In this document: piece after piece, positions 13,101 through 31,800 of the stretch
Position numbering within the stretch: position 1 is the first letter of the stretch
How the letters are laid out: each line of letters starts with the position of its first letter
NCBI GenBank assembly: GCA_020137815.1
Contig: CM035359.1
Location: 7,345,239-7,397,738, forward strand
Source of the DNA: Hormiphora californensis
Lineage: Eukaryota > Ctenophora > Tentaculata > Cydippida > Pleurobrachiidae
Length of the DNA stretch: 52,500 nt
Direction: 5' to 3'
Notes under the pieces: generated by a model
What the model saw: only the letters and a program-made list of their open reading frames with translations
The model's database searches: none
Told to the model about the DNA's origin: nothing
Translations under genes and position numbers: made by a program

Positions 13101-13763
13101 TTTATTGGTACATATCCTGAATAGAAGAATAAGATGCTGCTAGTATTTTGTGGAAATCTCAAGAAATACTGCTGGCTTCTGTTGATGAAATGGCGAAGGC
13201 TTCTTTGCTTCGGCCCCTTGTCATTCCCTCCTCTCTCCCCAACATATCTCCCTTCCTCTAGATACCTCCCTAAGACACCCCCGAAATACCGGGCTTCATA
13301 ATGGCATATAGTTCATACGACAAACATGATGATAACCGACCTTCTAGGGCATTTGTCCCCTTTTATTTGTTTACCAAGCATTTGCCATACGGAAAATAGT
13401 GGAAAAGGCAGTAGGCTGATATTATGCGGGTTTTCACTTATCGTTTTATTTAGAATCATTCCTTTTAGCGTAGTTTAGCTAAAATATTAAAATTAAACCT
13501 CCATCTACTTTAGATTCATTTTATATTAATAATCAAGTTTATCAAATCCCCCCACCCATGATACCGGGATGATAACCTACCTATAGTTCACCCTAATTAA
13601 TCCTGATTAATCCTAATTAACACCTAATTATTCTCCCCAGATAATTGACAAGTTCTACAAGGAGGAGGATGAGATCGAGGGAACTGATTTAGCTCCAACC
13701 ATCAACAATGGACAGTTTGTCTTCAACGCTCCCACCGCCAACCACGGTCACATCGCATTCTAG
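10174..13763 (+). CDS. Importin subunit alpha (karyopherin alpha), C-terminal three exons
   Basis: Importin alpha binds nuclear localisation signals and hands cargo to importin beta. Exons are 10174-10296, 11261-11377 and 13641-13763, all phase 0, giving 120 residues to a TAG stop. Acceptors end in CAG and donors read GTAATT and GTAAGT. The first exon encodes an armadillo repeat (LVDMKVLPPLSNML then VALDGIFNIL). The second gives the family tail (LLEECNGLDLVEKLQQHEN, then IYAKSAD). The last encodes IIDKFYKEEDE and ends NGQFVFNAP then HIAF. These match the last ARM repeats and the acidic C-terminus of metazoan importin alpha (about 520-540 residues). N-terminal exons are not seen and presumably lie upstream, beyond the minisatellite. 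Which paralogue it is cannot be told. Confidence 0.93.
12834..12895. repeat. 15-bp inverted repeat within importin-alpha intron
   Basis: AATCGATTTAGGTTT at 12834-12848 pairs perfectly with AAACCTAAATCGATT at 12881-12895 across a 32-base loop. It may be a decayed miniature element. The surrounding intron (11378-13640) shows nothing else except GA-rich patches near 12135-12230 and four CCTAATTAAT-like repeats near 13590-13630. Confidence 0.7.
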
Positions 13764-13805
13764 AGACGGGAGAGGAGAGAGATTTTTAAACGTATTTGTT
13801 TATTT

Positions 13806-13811
13806 AATAAA
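13806..13811 (+). promoter_or_regulatory. Poly(A) signal AATAAA of importin alpha
   Basis: AATAAA lies 43 bases after the importin-alpha stop codon, in an AT-rich context followed by the non-coding spacer. Confidence 0.7.
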
Positions 13812-14904
13812 CCACATGTTCACCAAGACATTATTAGTACTAAGATAGGTCACTGGTTCTTGGATTGGGTGTCCTGTTTAGTGAGTTAGATAATCCAGGG
13901 ATAGTCCACCAATTATAGGCATTTCTATTTTTCATTGTTATTTTTATGTTTTTTGATCTTTTTACCGGATAAAGAGCTAGTTTGTCAGCAGTATTCCTGG
14001 CTCATCTTTTTGGTTCAGCACAACAGGGGCGCTGCTGACAGCTGAAAGTAGTGGGTCCATCCTCGAGTTGATACGTCAAGTGATAGTTATGACATTTCTA
14101 AGAGCATATTGATATGTTTTGCAATGGTGTGTTGACTTTTACTGCAAACACTCCAAGTTGAAATAGAGTTTATTATCTTGTCAGATGTAACGCGCGAAAC
14201 TTAGCTTTTAGGGTCCCTCTCTATGACGCGCATAATATAAGTCACAAATGCAATCGCGCGCATTTAAAAATCGATTTTTTTTATCAAAAAACTTTGATTT
14301 TGAAAGTCGATTTTTTTTAAATCATTTCGTTTTTGAGAGGGATGCCGCTTTAAGTGGTGCTCCGTTGCATTGGCCACACGCACATTGCATCCCATGCGTC
14401 GTTCCCATCGTCCAAAACTAACATTGTGTACTTTTTCCCGTTTTGGACGCTGTGAACCACGCTGGAAACGATGCATGGGGGCGCTGTGCACGTTGCCAAT
14501 ATGACGGAGCACCACTGTCGTTCATCGTTGAGAATTAATTTCTGAAAGGGAGAATCAAAACTTAAAATTTTGAAGAACTTTGCATTGACAGTTAAAGGGA
14601 TGAGGCCAAAAGAAGCTCAGAAATTCAACTCAAGTCCCGACGTCCAAATAATAAATCTGGTGTCAAAATTTAGTGTAACAGTTTTAAAAATCCGTCTTAA
14701 GTTAGGAAACTAGCGTGATATGCACAAATTTAAAGCCGTGTAATTTCCCCTTCTAGCGGGGCTTCTTCACCTGCTGGCCGTTTGACTAAACTTGAACTTT
14801 CCTTAAAACTTATTGTCTTGTGCAATTGTGATGTGCATCGCACTGTTTTTCCAATCAATGCGTCCTAATTTAAATTACATGAGCTATACCTCCCCATCCT
14901 CTAG
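13812..14904. other. Intergenic spacer with one MITE and a CGCG-rich motif
   Basis: No gene seen. It holds the motif TGTAACGCGCG at 14186-14196, which recurs at 48770 and 49736, several nearby CGCGC strings, T-rich runs, and the inverted-repeat element at 14353-14516. Confidence 0.5.
14353..14516. mobile_element. MITE-like foldback, 164 bp
   Basis: The ends AGTGGTGCTCCGT are inverted at 14353 and 14516. Imperfect complementarity continues inward to GTCCAAAAC/GTTTTGGAC, so nearly the whole element folds on itself. I cannot define the target duplication, so the superfamily is unassigned. Confidence 0.75.
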
Positions 14905-15261
14905 ATGAATTGTCCAGATACATTTGACCATTTCCTACTACACGGGGATGAGAAGAAGATCACTGTTACACCTGATACAAAAGTTCCTAACGCTGCTTCA
15001 TTTACCCTCAATAAGGAGGATCACACCCTGGGAAACTTGATCCGAGAGCAGCTGTTGCACGAACCTCACGTTGTGTTTGCAGGGTATAAGGTACCACATC
15101 CCCTGGTAGCATGAGGTTGTTCATTAGGGTTCAGACAGACGGCGAGATCAGCCCTCAGGGTGCATTCTCTTCAGCCCTAACCTGACCTGATATCAGAAGT
15201 GTGTCTATTGGAGGAGAGATACAAAGCTGCGCTCAGGGACAAGAGAGATCTGAATAACTGA
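14905..15261 (+). CDS. RNA polymerase II subunit RPB11, frame broken by three 1-nt insertions
   Basis: RPB11 pairs with RPB3 in the polymerase II assembly platform. The N-terminal 67 codons read normally and match the family: [33 protein letters not shown], then [11 protein letters not shown]. After that the frame breaks. Allowing for one extra base near 15107 (T), 15122 (C) and 15183 (T) restores the expected remainder, including [22 protein letters not shown] and [13 protein letters not shown], up to TGA at 15259. The total is then 117 residues, the length of human RPB11. The gene is intronless here, and a pyrimidine tract plus AG abuts the ATG. The insertions are not in homopolymers. Either the base sequence is wrong at three places or this is a young pseudogene. 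No poly(A) tail favours retroposition. Confidence 0.88.
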
Positions 15262-15417
15262 GAGAGAGAGAGTAGAAAGAGATCAGATGTTTTGTGAATT
15301 GTATCGTCAGGAGTGTTATATTGAATGGACGTATATATTTTATTATTTGTTTTACTATTTTGATAACATCATTAACCTTCTCCCCCTCTTTAACCAACAC
15401 ACCTCCCCTTATTAGCC

Positions 15418-15891
15418 ATGGAATTTATCCAAACAGCAACCCAGCCGTCAGACGATGATGGTTTCGCACCCTGTGACATGACATGGCAGCACCGCATTTA
15501 TGCTTTTGGGGCATGTTTTGTAATCGGTGCATTCTTCTCCATTTTTGGATCTATTGAGTTGTGGTTGGGTCAGTGGGCTGCATTTGCCTTCCTTTATACC
15601 CTGGGTACTGTAACCGCCCTGGCAGGAACTCTCTTCCTCCGTGGACCCAAGACGCAGATTAACAAGATGTTTGACAAGGAGAGAATCTTCGCAACCATTG
15701 CACTCATCGCATCAATCATTATCACTATTCTGGTTGTGATAATTGTACCTATCGGGAAGGGTCCCCTCGCTATGTTGTGTTGTATTGCTCAGTTTCTTGC
15801 GTTCTGCTGGTACACACTAACGTATATACCCGGGGGTATAACGGTTGTTAAGTCGTGTTTTGGTGCTGTTGCGGGCAGGTGTCCTTGTTAA
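15418..15891 (+). CDS. SFT2-family vesicle transport protein
   Basis: SFT2 proteins are small four-helix membrane proteins of the Golgi and endosomes, implicated in vesicle fusion. The 157-residue product has hydrophilic ends and four hydrophobic helices at about residues 28-47, 52-74, 88-111 and 116-137. Family motifs are visible: FYTLG-like LYTLGTVTALAGTLFLRGP after helix 2, KMFD in the short loop, and QFLAFCWYTLTYIP near the end. Length agrees with SFT2D1/2 (about 160). The start ATG is two bases after an acceptor-like TTATTAG. The coding region is a single intact frame, 156 bases after RPB11. Paralogue identity (SFT2D1, 2 or 3) is not assigned. Confidence 0.9.
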   Translation: MEFIQTATQPSDDDGFAPCDMTWQHRIYAFGACFVIGAFFSIFGSIELWLGQWAAFAFLYTLGTVTALAGTLFLRGPKTQINKMFDKERIFATIALIASIIITILVVIIVPIGKGPLAMLCCIAQFLAFCWYTLTYIPGGITVVKSCFGAVAGRCPC

Positions 15892-16326
15892 GATAAACAC
15901 TAGTTGTTGTTAATGAATAATGTTAGATACTAGTTGTAGCTAGAGGGAGTTGTTACAAGGTTGGAACACTGCGGTATTATCTACCGGCCAAATTAAGTAT
16001 GTTCTAACGTTAACTAAGTTTTTTGTTAGCAGCTTTGCGTTCTGTGCTTTTAAAGTGATTTTGTAATGGGAAAATATAATTTTGTATGTTTGTAAGCTCT
16101 TTATTTTTGTTACCAGTTAAAAAGTGTGAAACAGTGTTTTAATTTACTACACCTTACTCAACGCTTTCTCTACTGTCTTCCACGCTTTTCTGTCCGTTGC
16201 TCAACCTTCTTTTTCTCCATCTCCCTCCCCGACCTTCAGTAATCAGTTATACCAAACCTTTTGTAACGTCTCACTTCCTCTTTCTTTGATCACTCCATAT
16301 CTTTCTGTTATAGTAGCGTTTCGGCC

Positions 16327-18843
16327 ATGGCAGCTCAACTACGAACTACCCTGGGAAGGGTCCAAGGAGGCCTGGTAACTGTTCTACGTAGTCCTACAAC
16401 ACAGGTGAACTCTTTCGAAAAACATATTATTGTCTTTAGTAAATAGTTTGTGTTCGCTATGGTTTACTAGTTTGTTCAAGTCCCTGATTTAAACTAACCC
16501 TCTGTGTTTTTCTCAGGCCCTGAAATCTGAGGTAGTCCCAAAGTTGGGTGATATCCCCAGTGCGGTTGGAAGTGTCGTTAAAGCGTATGAGATCATCGCA
16601 ACGAAGAGGTAAGTGCATGTTGTGCTGGTAAATTAATTAGTTGATTGTTTTTTCTGCTCGGAGGAAAAGTATACCTTGGCCTCGAGTTCAATGTGAATCA
16701 CATGAAGCCATTAAATGTTAGTGAGATGTATTAGTGAATCAGTGGGATCCTCATTTTACGCTGTTCTTTTTAATCATGCTCGATTAAGTTCACACTTCAC
16801 CACAAAGTTGTGCCCCAAATTGTTCTCAACTTCAATACATTTCTGCTATACATTCAGGCGCCCCTCGCCGCCATACTTCCGCTCCAAATAGAACTATGGG
16901 GGTCCCTATGCAGTAGTACCAGTGTAAAAGTGCCCTGAGGGGATGTGTAATTTGACAGTCGTGTATAAAGTGTAATCAGACACTAATTGAGTGCTGTGTG
17001 GTTACCGCCGACTATAATAGTACACAAGTGGTCGGAAATATGCAAGAATAATCAAATATTATATACCTTACTCTCGTTAATTAAGCTCGTATATTTCAAG
17101 AAACTTTTAAATAAAAAACTTTTTTCTGGGAAACTACAGGTGTAAGCAATCCAAAAACAAAATGAATTTCTCCTTTATCAAGAAACTAAACAAGTTAGGG
17201 GTGTTCTATTTTGTTGTGGTGTCTCTGAATTGTGTGATTTACATTTGAAAAGTTTCTTTTAAAAAAGTTTCTTACTAAGGTAGTATGACATACTGCCTAA
17301 GGAACGTTTGAGGACACATTACGGACACATTGAGGACACATTGGTTGTGGACAGTTTGAGGACAGGTTGAGGACACATTGTGGACAGGTTGTGGACAGGT
17401 TGAGGACACATTGAGGACAGTCTGAGGACACATTGTGGACACATTGAGGACAGTCTGAGGACACATTGAGGACACGTTGAGGACACATTGTGGACACATT
17501 GTGGACACGTTGAGGACACATTTGGGACAAATTTGGGGTATTAGATGTGGTAGTATGACATACTGCCTACGGAACGTTTGAGGACACATTACGGACACAT
17601 TGAGGACACATTGTGGACAGGTTGTGGACAGTTTGAGGACAGGTTGAGGACACATTGTGGACAGGTTGTGGACAGGTTGAGGACAGGTTGAGGACACAAC
17701 CTACCCTTACTAAAGCGTTTCTTAAAAACGAGAGTAAGGTATTTTGAATTAAGGAGTAATAAGGATATGATTATCAAATTATGTTAAAAAGCACTCATGT
17801 CTTTTAGGACCTAAAACTTAGGTTTTGATAAGAATTGATGAAAAAATTTTTGGATATTTTGAGCATGCCACGTTACCATAGCAACGGCCCCAAGTGCCAT
17901 AGCAACGGCGATATAAACCGCTGATGGACCAATTTCCGAACAAAATATTGCTAAAACTTGATCCATCGATTCTGCAAGAGCTGTATTTGGAAATATTTTT
18001 AAAAACGGGTTTTTGTTATCATAACTTTTGTTCTGACAGTCTTACTCGCAAGCTATGTCCGGTCACGCATCAATTATTCCATACCAATCCATTCAAAGCT
18101 GAGACTGCATTGTTATACGTTATTGCAGCTGTGTATGGACGTTTCTCCAATCTCTCTTTACTTCCTTTTCCCGGGTGTTTACTTATTGTTTTTTAATTGT
18201 AACCTAGTACATTTTACAATTTGTTATGTGTTTGTTACACATTGTGTCGCACTATAAAATTCTACAGACAGCAGCCCCTTTTAACAGGGCACAGCGGTGC
18301 ACCAAGGTCCCTGTCACCACTTAGTGTTTGTGATTCCATCCCAAATTCCCATATTTCCCTCCAAATTAAAGGATGGTAGGAGGGTTATGTAGGGCGCGGG
18401 GTGTTCCTTACGCAAAAAGTACCATCCCTCAGCACATGGCGAGCGCTGGGCCAGGGAGTGGGGCGCGCAACGCCGCGCGACTCTCTTATTTTATTATTCT
18501 CTCACTCAGACTGACTCTCTCATTCCTTTCAATGTCACTTTTCTCTCTCTCTCCCTCACTCACGCTTGCTCTCTCTCTCTCCCTCCCTCACGCTTTCTCT
18601 CCCTCCCTCAGCTAGAGCCGTCTAGGCGGTGCAAATGACACATTGCAGTATAATAATCAATAGTAGTGAAGCTTTCTGTCTGCTCTACCCAATTACACCC
18701 TCCTCCCTCGCAGATTCCTCGCTCTACCAGTTCGTCAAGTTGCTCGCAAGGCCGTCACTTCCCTCGAGGTGCTATGTTGGTTCTTTGTCGGGGAGATCAT
18801 CGGACGGGGCTCTATAATTGGTTACAAAGTTAAGGGTGCTTAG
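16327..18843 (+). CDS. Mitochondrial ATP synthase subunit g
   Basis: Subunit g belongs to the membrane part of F1Fo ATP synthase and helps form dimers in the inner mitochondrial membrane. Exons are 16327-16404, 16517-16608 and 18714-18843 (phases 0 and 2), giving 99 residues; the family is about 100. The N-terminus is basic and lacks acids (MAAQLRTTLGRVQGG). The C-terminal exon carries the diagnostic VTSLEVLCWFFVGEIIGR followed by IIGY, including a G-x3-G motif in the single membrane helix. Intron 2 (2.1 kb) carries a TA-flanked element with an 11-bp minisatellite. The ATG lies 14 bases after an acceptor-like TTCTGTTATAG. An acceptor-like site at 16859 would instead give a short tail and an early stop. 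Confidence 0.92.
17066..17739. mobile_element. TA-flanked inverted-repeat element carrying a minisatellite
   Basis: The ends CCTTACTCTCGTT (17066) and AACGAGAGTAAGG (ending 17739) are inverted, each bordered by TA. Partial similarity continues inward (AAGAAAC on both sides). No transposase is present. The interior is mainly the 11-bp repeat array, in ATP synthase g intron 2. Confidence 0.65.
17300..17697. repeat. 11-bp minisatellite in two higher-order blocks
   Basis: Units of the type GAGGACACATT and GTGGACAGGTT alternate without spacers. Two blocks, starting near 17280 and 17551, each open with the same leader: the near-palindrome AGTATGACATACT, then CTGCCTA, then GGAACGTTT. So a block of about 270 bases was duplicated as a whole. 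Confidence 0.93.
17740..18713. other. Remainder of ATP synthase g intron 2
   Basis: AT-rich DNA with a short CATAGCAACGG repeat (near 17875 and 17898) and an imperfect CT/CCCT tract at 18540-18612. I see no exon here other than the acceptor leading to 18714. Confidence 0.5.
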
Positions 18844-18984
18844 TCCACCCTGCCTCATCACGGACATCTTTCTTTTTGCCTAGTTTTGCTAGTGTTGTAA
18901 TACCCGGTGGGGTCTCTGTTTGAATGAGACGGAGAATCGAAACTATAGAGAAAAAGACACTTACCCCTTGGAATCCTTTCTAGG

Positions 18985-19074
<90 letters not shown>

Positions 19075-19080
19075 CCTCTC
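18985..19080. repeat. (CT)n microsatellite upstream of gene 1
   Basis: About 95 bases of CT repeats, 550 bases before the gene 1 start codon and 140 bases after the ATP synthase g stop. A promoter-proximal position is possible but unproven. Confidence 0.95.
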
Positions 19081-19631
19081 GCACTACTCATTTATGGTCT
19101 GGTCTACACGTTATGCGAGAGACCACCCATAAAAAAATAGAGAGATTGAGAGAGAGAGGGATAGTGAGACAGAGAAAAGTGAGGTACAGTCCAATTGAGC
19201 TAAGTCTAGACGACCCCCTTGCTGCCCTCTCCTCCATTTCTTTGTTGGCATTGTCTGTCTTGCCGTCTCTCCAGAGATCTCACCGGGTTACTACACCAGT
19301 AAGATCCAACACGATACGTTTTTGTTAATTTATTAAGAGAAAGCACTATTTTGTGCGCCCCTAAGTCTGAGTGAGTGAGTGAGAGAGAGAGGTGACCGTG
19401 CCCGTTTTCTCTTTGTATTGTGTTGACTGAGTAAGAAATCGTTTCAACATTTATAAAATATATTCTTGTTTGCCCTTTTTCGAACATTTTCTCTACCCTC
19501 GCCTCTCGTCACTCGACTCGCTAACATTTTCTCAGCCCCCATTCGACTTGCTACCATTTTCTCTCCCCACTTTGCTATTAAATCCCTCTTTGTTTTGCAA
19601 CAACCACCACTTTGATATATATAGTTGTGCA

Positions 19632-26776
<7,145 letters not shown>

Positions 26777-28814
26777 AGACAGTGCACGTGCTCATTTCAA
26801 ATATAATACAACGCCATTCTTTGGTTTTCTCAAGTTACTGAGATTTATTCGTTGTATAAAATGATATTTTTGAGATGTTTGAAATGGTCACGAGATAGTT
26901 TTAGCTAGTTTAGGGTTTCTCTTCTATGGAGGCAGTTTCTTTTCTTTGTCCGTGGCACCCTCTGTCTTTTGAGTTCAGGTCGGTGTGTGGTGATCGGACA
27001 ACTTTTTCTTATGTTTGTTTTCTGGCCTGGTTTCTGTGCTGTTTTGTTTTTTGAAGAGCTGTTTATTCGGTGATATAATTCTATATATTCAGGATTAGAG
27101 AGAGAGGGAGAGAGACAGGACCGCGTGTGTACAGAAAGTCTTTCAAACTAAACCAGTCATGGCGTCAATCAAAACGGCGTGTCTTGCTAAATCTATTTCT
27201 GTTTGACTCCGACAAATAATATTAATATATATTCTTTTAACTTTTTGTAACAAAATCTTCATTTGGCAAGACTCAGCTAGATCTGATCAGGGCGAGAAGG
27301 TGTACAGCTGGTGCAAAGTGGTCATGTGTTGTTGACCCCTTACTCAACAAGTCAAGTGTGTGTGTGTTTTTAAAGCGGGTGAGGGGAGTGTCATGGGGGA
27401 GAGAGTGTTATATAATAATGATATATCTCTATCTTTCTTCTATTTATCGTCTGTGTATCCTGTACAAATTGTATTTCACTTCTTCGTGTTACATAATATA
27501 CATTGTTTCAATTGGTCTAAATCCCCCCCCCCCTGATACACTTGACCTCTATTGTACTTCAAACCCTCCCTAGTAATTTGTTGAACTCGCCCTCAACCAC
27601 CCCCCCCCCCCCCACACTTTACATTAAACCGCCCTCAATATTCCTAACGGCATGTACTAATGAACATAACAACGTGTAAGTTATCTTAAAGACAAAGTGA
27701 AGGGCAATATGTACAAACTATTTTTTGAGGGTGTACCGTTTAGATGACAAATCCGTCGTTATCGTCATATATATCGGGAATAGTGTATTGAGTGGTGACG
27801 ACTGACGGCACCCCGTGCAGTGGGCTCAGAAGATACATTGTAATATCCACTGTTGTGGGGTGACGTGAGCATCGAACCCGCCTGTCAGGCCGGATACTGG
27901 ATAATGGAATATGTTGTTGAGTAATATGCCCGTAATATGTCTATCACCCCTTACTCAACAAGATATATAATGACAGTTCAATGCGTCTCATAAAGTATAA
28001 ACATGCCCTTCTTTGGCTCACGGTCGATCAACCACTATCGTCCAATGATTGCTGACAGAGCATTGGCCTGACAGAGCGTGCGAGAACTGTGGTCAGATCA
28101 TTGGCCTGACAGGTCCCTTATACAACCTTGGTCCTTGGTTAATAGTTGGTGTGTCATCAGATCAATTGATGACAGTGACATCCCAATATGTTAACAATAT
28201 GTTAACGTACTGGCTCGAGGAAACATGCCTGACAATCGCAAAATAAGGGCTAATTAGCGGTGGAAGTGGCGCTACCGTGGCGCTATTATAGCGGTCAAAT
28301 AGCATTAGCAGTGTACCCCGCAGTGTAAACTGTAAAGTTTATTTTTGCACATATTGTAGCAGCTGCTATCTATATAGGTCCGAACGACTACACCGCTATA
28401 ATAGCGATAGCACTAATTAACGCTATTTAGTATGACTTTATGAGCCTCGGCACTCGATCGGTCTGTAGCGAGAACGGGTATTTACTGTCAAGCCAATGCT
28501 CTGACAGGGTATATAGCAATAGACTTGATTAAAAATAAAAACTGTTTAAATAGTTTTGCACGAGGAACTTCTCAGAGAAGTCCTCTCCTTCCGGCTGGAC
28601 ACGATGAATAGAGGGGGTTGTGCAACTCACTATTGTGCATTACACATCGAACCAACCAACCGTCCCCACTATAAAGCTCCCTCCCTCTTTGTTTGCCCTT
28701 ACCATCGCATATAGCTCTTAGCAAAATCCATATTTCTCTCTCTCGTCCCTGACCTTAATTCGTAATAGCCAGATCTACTAAAACTCTACACATATTGTTT
28801 TCTAGGATGATGTC
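26777..28814. other. Spacer between genes 1 and 2; no gene seen
   Basis: It contains C runs at 27523-27533 and 27600-27613 and the string CCCCTTACTCAACAAG twice (near 27337 and 27951). CATTGGCCTGACAG occurs at 28061 and 28099, and again at 38808. A 15-bp perfect inverted repeat (CGCTATTATAGCGGT at 28281-28295, its complement at 28392-28406) has weaker similarity outward to 28250 and 28419, perhaps a decayed MITE. Confidence 0.55.
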
Positions 28815-31800
28815 ATGACAAGCGTTGCAGTAGTAATACCTCAACCTCTCCAACAAAAGTTCCTTTTTCACAAGTGCAATTCAGATTTCAGTCACTCAGA
28901 GGATCATGTGTTCCTGGAGTATCTTCTTGATTCTCTCTCCTTCATTGGCACACTAGGTAGGTATACACGGTGGGCGTGGGGGTATTTGGTGGGTTACCCG
29001 GGGGTCTTTACTGGCCAGTGGGTTCACAATCACAGTGATGTAAAGGAGAGTTTATATCCATGTTTGTAGCTAATACAATACCCCACTATTTCAGTGCAAG
29101 GTTTCAAGGTGTATGGGGAGGAGAATGTTTCTGGCAGCCATCCAACAACCCACCAGACATCACAACAACAGACTCATCATCATCACAGCCACCCTCCAAT
29201 GAATCCCCCTGGTTTTAGAGTTCAACCAAGCAGCTCTCTCCTTGCAAGTCTGGCACAGAGGTTCTCTACGCCAGCAGCAGCTACAACTGCCTTCACTCAG
29301 CCAGTTGTATGTCCACAACCTCATTATCAGCCGCTACCCGCAAACAACCAATTACCGGCAGCAGAGCCCCATCCTGTAGTACCACGTACACCTAATTCTC
29401 AACCTGTAGTACCACGTACACCCAACTCTCAACCCGTTCAGCCCTGTACACCACAACCAATTCAACCAGCCCCGTCACCCGTTCAGCCCTGTACACCCCA
29501 ATCAATTCAACCAGCCCCTTCACCTGTCCAGCCAACCCCATCACCTGTCCAGCCATTGCTGCAGCCAACTCCATCACCCGCTCAGCCATTATTGCAGCCA
29601 TCACCCGATCAGCACAACAGAAGGATGAGTACTCGACCCTGTCCTGCCTCCAAGAAACCACAAATGATGGCTGAACGAGAGCGTCATCTCTTGAGAAGTA
29701 GTAGTGAGTCCTCTCGATCAGGGCCGGTTGTTGTTGAGAGAGATGCAGCAAGGATCAGGTCGGGGGAGGGATCACAACGAGTAACACGAGGGACTCTGAA
29801 GACAGAACCCATGTCACCTTCCCGAGTTGAGGGAGGTGTACCGTCTGGTAGCAGGGATCAACCCGGTGCAATTCGCAGTGTCGACCAAGAAGTTACAGCC
29901 AACTCTGAAACACGATCGAATACACCAGGTAATAAAGCAGTATAATCGTTAATTGTGTTAGAACTTAGAGCAGCCATCATTTTCATTCCCCATGTAACAT
30001 CCTTGCTCCCTCAGGAACTCTACACAGTGCACGGAAACAGCCGCAAATTGTTTTGATCAGGGCTTCACCAAACCCCAAGTAAGTAATGTGATGTTTTGAG
30101 TCGGGGGCAGGAACCGACCGATTCCAAATTTCAAAACGATTCCGATAACGATCCGATTATAAAATTTTTAACCGATAACGATACGATAACGATACGATAA
30201 CGATTTTTCAGGTTTTAAAATTAACTAGAATAAATCATCATAAGTAGTAATCTGTATCATATAATTATCATTTATATTCTGCACAACACTCGATAATGGT
30301 AGTCCATGTACCTGAAGTACAACTTCAGGTACATGGACTACCATTATCGAGTGTTGTACAAGAGCATCTCGATACTCTCTGGCTTCAGCATCCACCTCTT
30401 GGTGAACGCAGTAGCTCTCGATTCAGACCTTTGCATCACGTGATAATCCATCATTGGTATTGGTATTGGTTTGATATACCGCGCGGCCCAAAAAAAACTA
30501 AGGGTACGTTGGCCTTCTTTTCTCCCAGAAGTTTAATTTCGATCACTCTGATATTTTGTCACAATATTTGTATGGTTACTCATTCGAGGAATCCAGAGTT
30601 TCAAAACATAAAAGTGTGAAGTTCATGAATGAACCCAATTTCTCGTTTTTCGGGTTTTTTTCAAGTTTTCTCATGGTTAAATTAGATTTTATTCTTAAAA
30701 ATAGCAACTATGCATTAGATTAAACAATAATAAATGGCAATCCGAGTTTTTATTAAAAATGAATCAAGTTTAGTTGGTGAAATAAATGATTAAAAAACGG
30801 TCATTTTTACCAAACATCGATTTGAACCGATTTTGACAAGAAATTGGTAAATTCAGGCGCTAAAAATTCGTACGGCCATTACACTTGATCGATATTGATG
30901 TTAGCCGGAATTTTAGCTCTCTATCTCAAAGTTCATTTTTACCACTGGAATGAATCCTAAATGAACTTGAAAACAAGAAAACTATTCCAAACCGGAATTT
31001 CACAGTCGCCTTTGGGTAACGATTTCCTTTCAAACGCGACTAATTTTAGCTCAATTGGACCACCACAAGAGACACAGTGGCCACTTTTCCGACACTAGGT
31101 CTGGCCAAGTGACCCCTATTGGACCGCTAGCGTCATTACTAAGTGCCAATAAGCAGGTTTAACGGTCGCGTATCACGTATCACATCTGCTAATTAGGACG
31201 GTATACCGATACAGCGTCCGTTAGAATGTAAGTTCTCTTGCTAACACGTCATAATTTGATGGGGATCACATGACCCAACCTAGGCTAGGGAAACTGGTCA
31301 CTGTGATTCTTGGGGTGATCCAATTAAGCTCAAACTGGTCGCGTTCGAAAGAAAATCGATAGCCATACAAATTTGTAAAACTTTGGTACCAAAATATGGT
31401 CCCGTTTTGGCGTTCATTAAATGTTCATTCGGGCGAAGAAAATGAATTTTCATCCAGAGGGCTGAAACTTCGGATTCCTCGAATGAGTAATCATACAAAT
31501 ATTGTGACAAAATATCAGAGTGATTGAAATTAAATTTCTAGGAGAAAAGAAGGCCAACGTACCCTTAGTTTTTTTTGGGCCGCGTGGTACCATCATTTGA
31601 TAGGCTGGGCAGTTTGATCACGTGTTTATTAGTGGTCTGAAATTCAATCCGTGCTACCAGCTCTTTAGCACGGATCGTGTGTTCGGGTAATCAATAGATT
31701 CTGTTCAAAGAAACCGTCTCTACTGGCTAGTTACACATTGGTCACTGATTACATGTCCTTCAGTCGTCAAAAAAATCGGATTCGTTTTGTAAATTTTAAC

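Noticed and set aside
16860-16891. Alternative third exon of ATP synthase g
   Set aside because: The acceptor looks usable, but it gives a tail of about 11 residues and a stop, while 18714 gives the conserved C-terminus.
17275-17777. Cys/Pro/Gln-rich frames on the minus strand
   Set aside because: They follow the 11-bp satellite in an intron; three frames are open at once.
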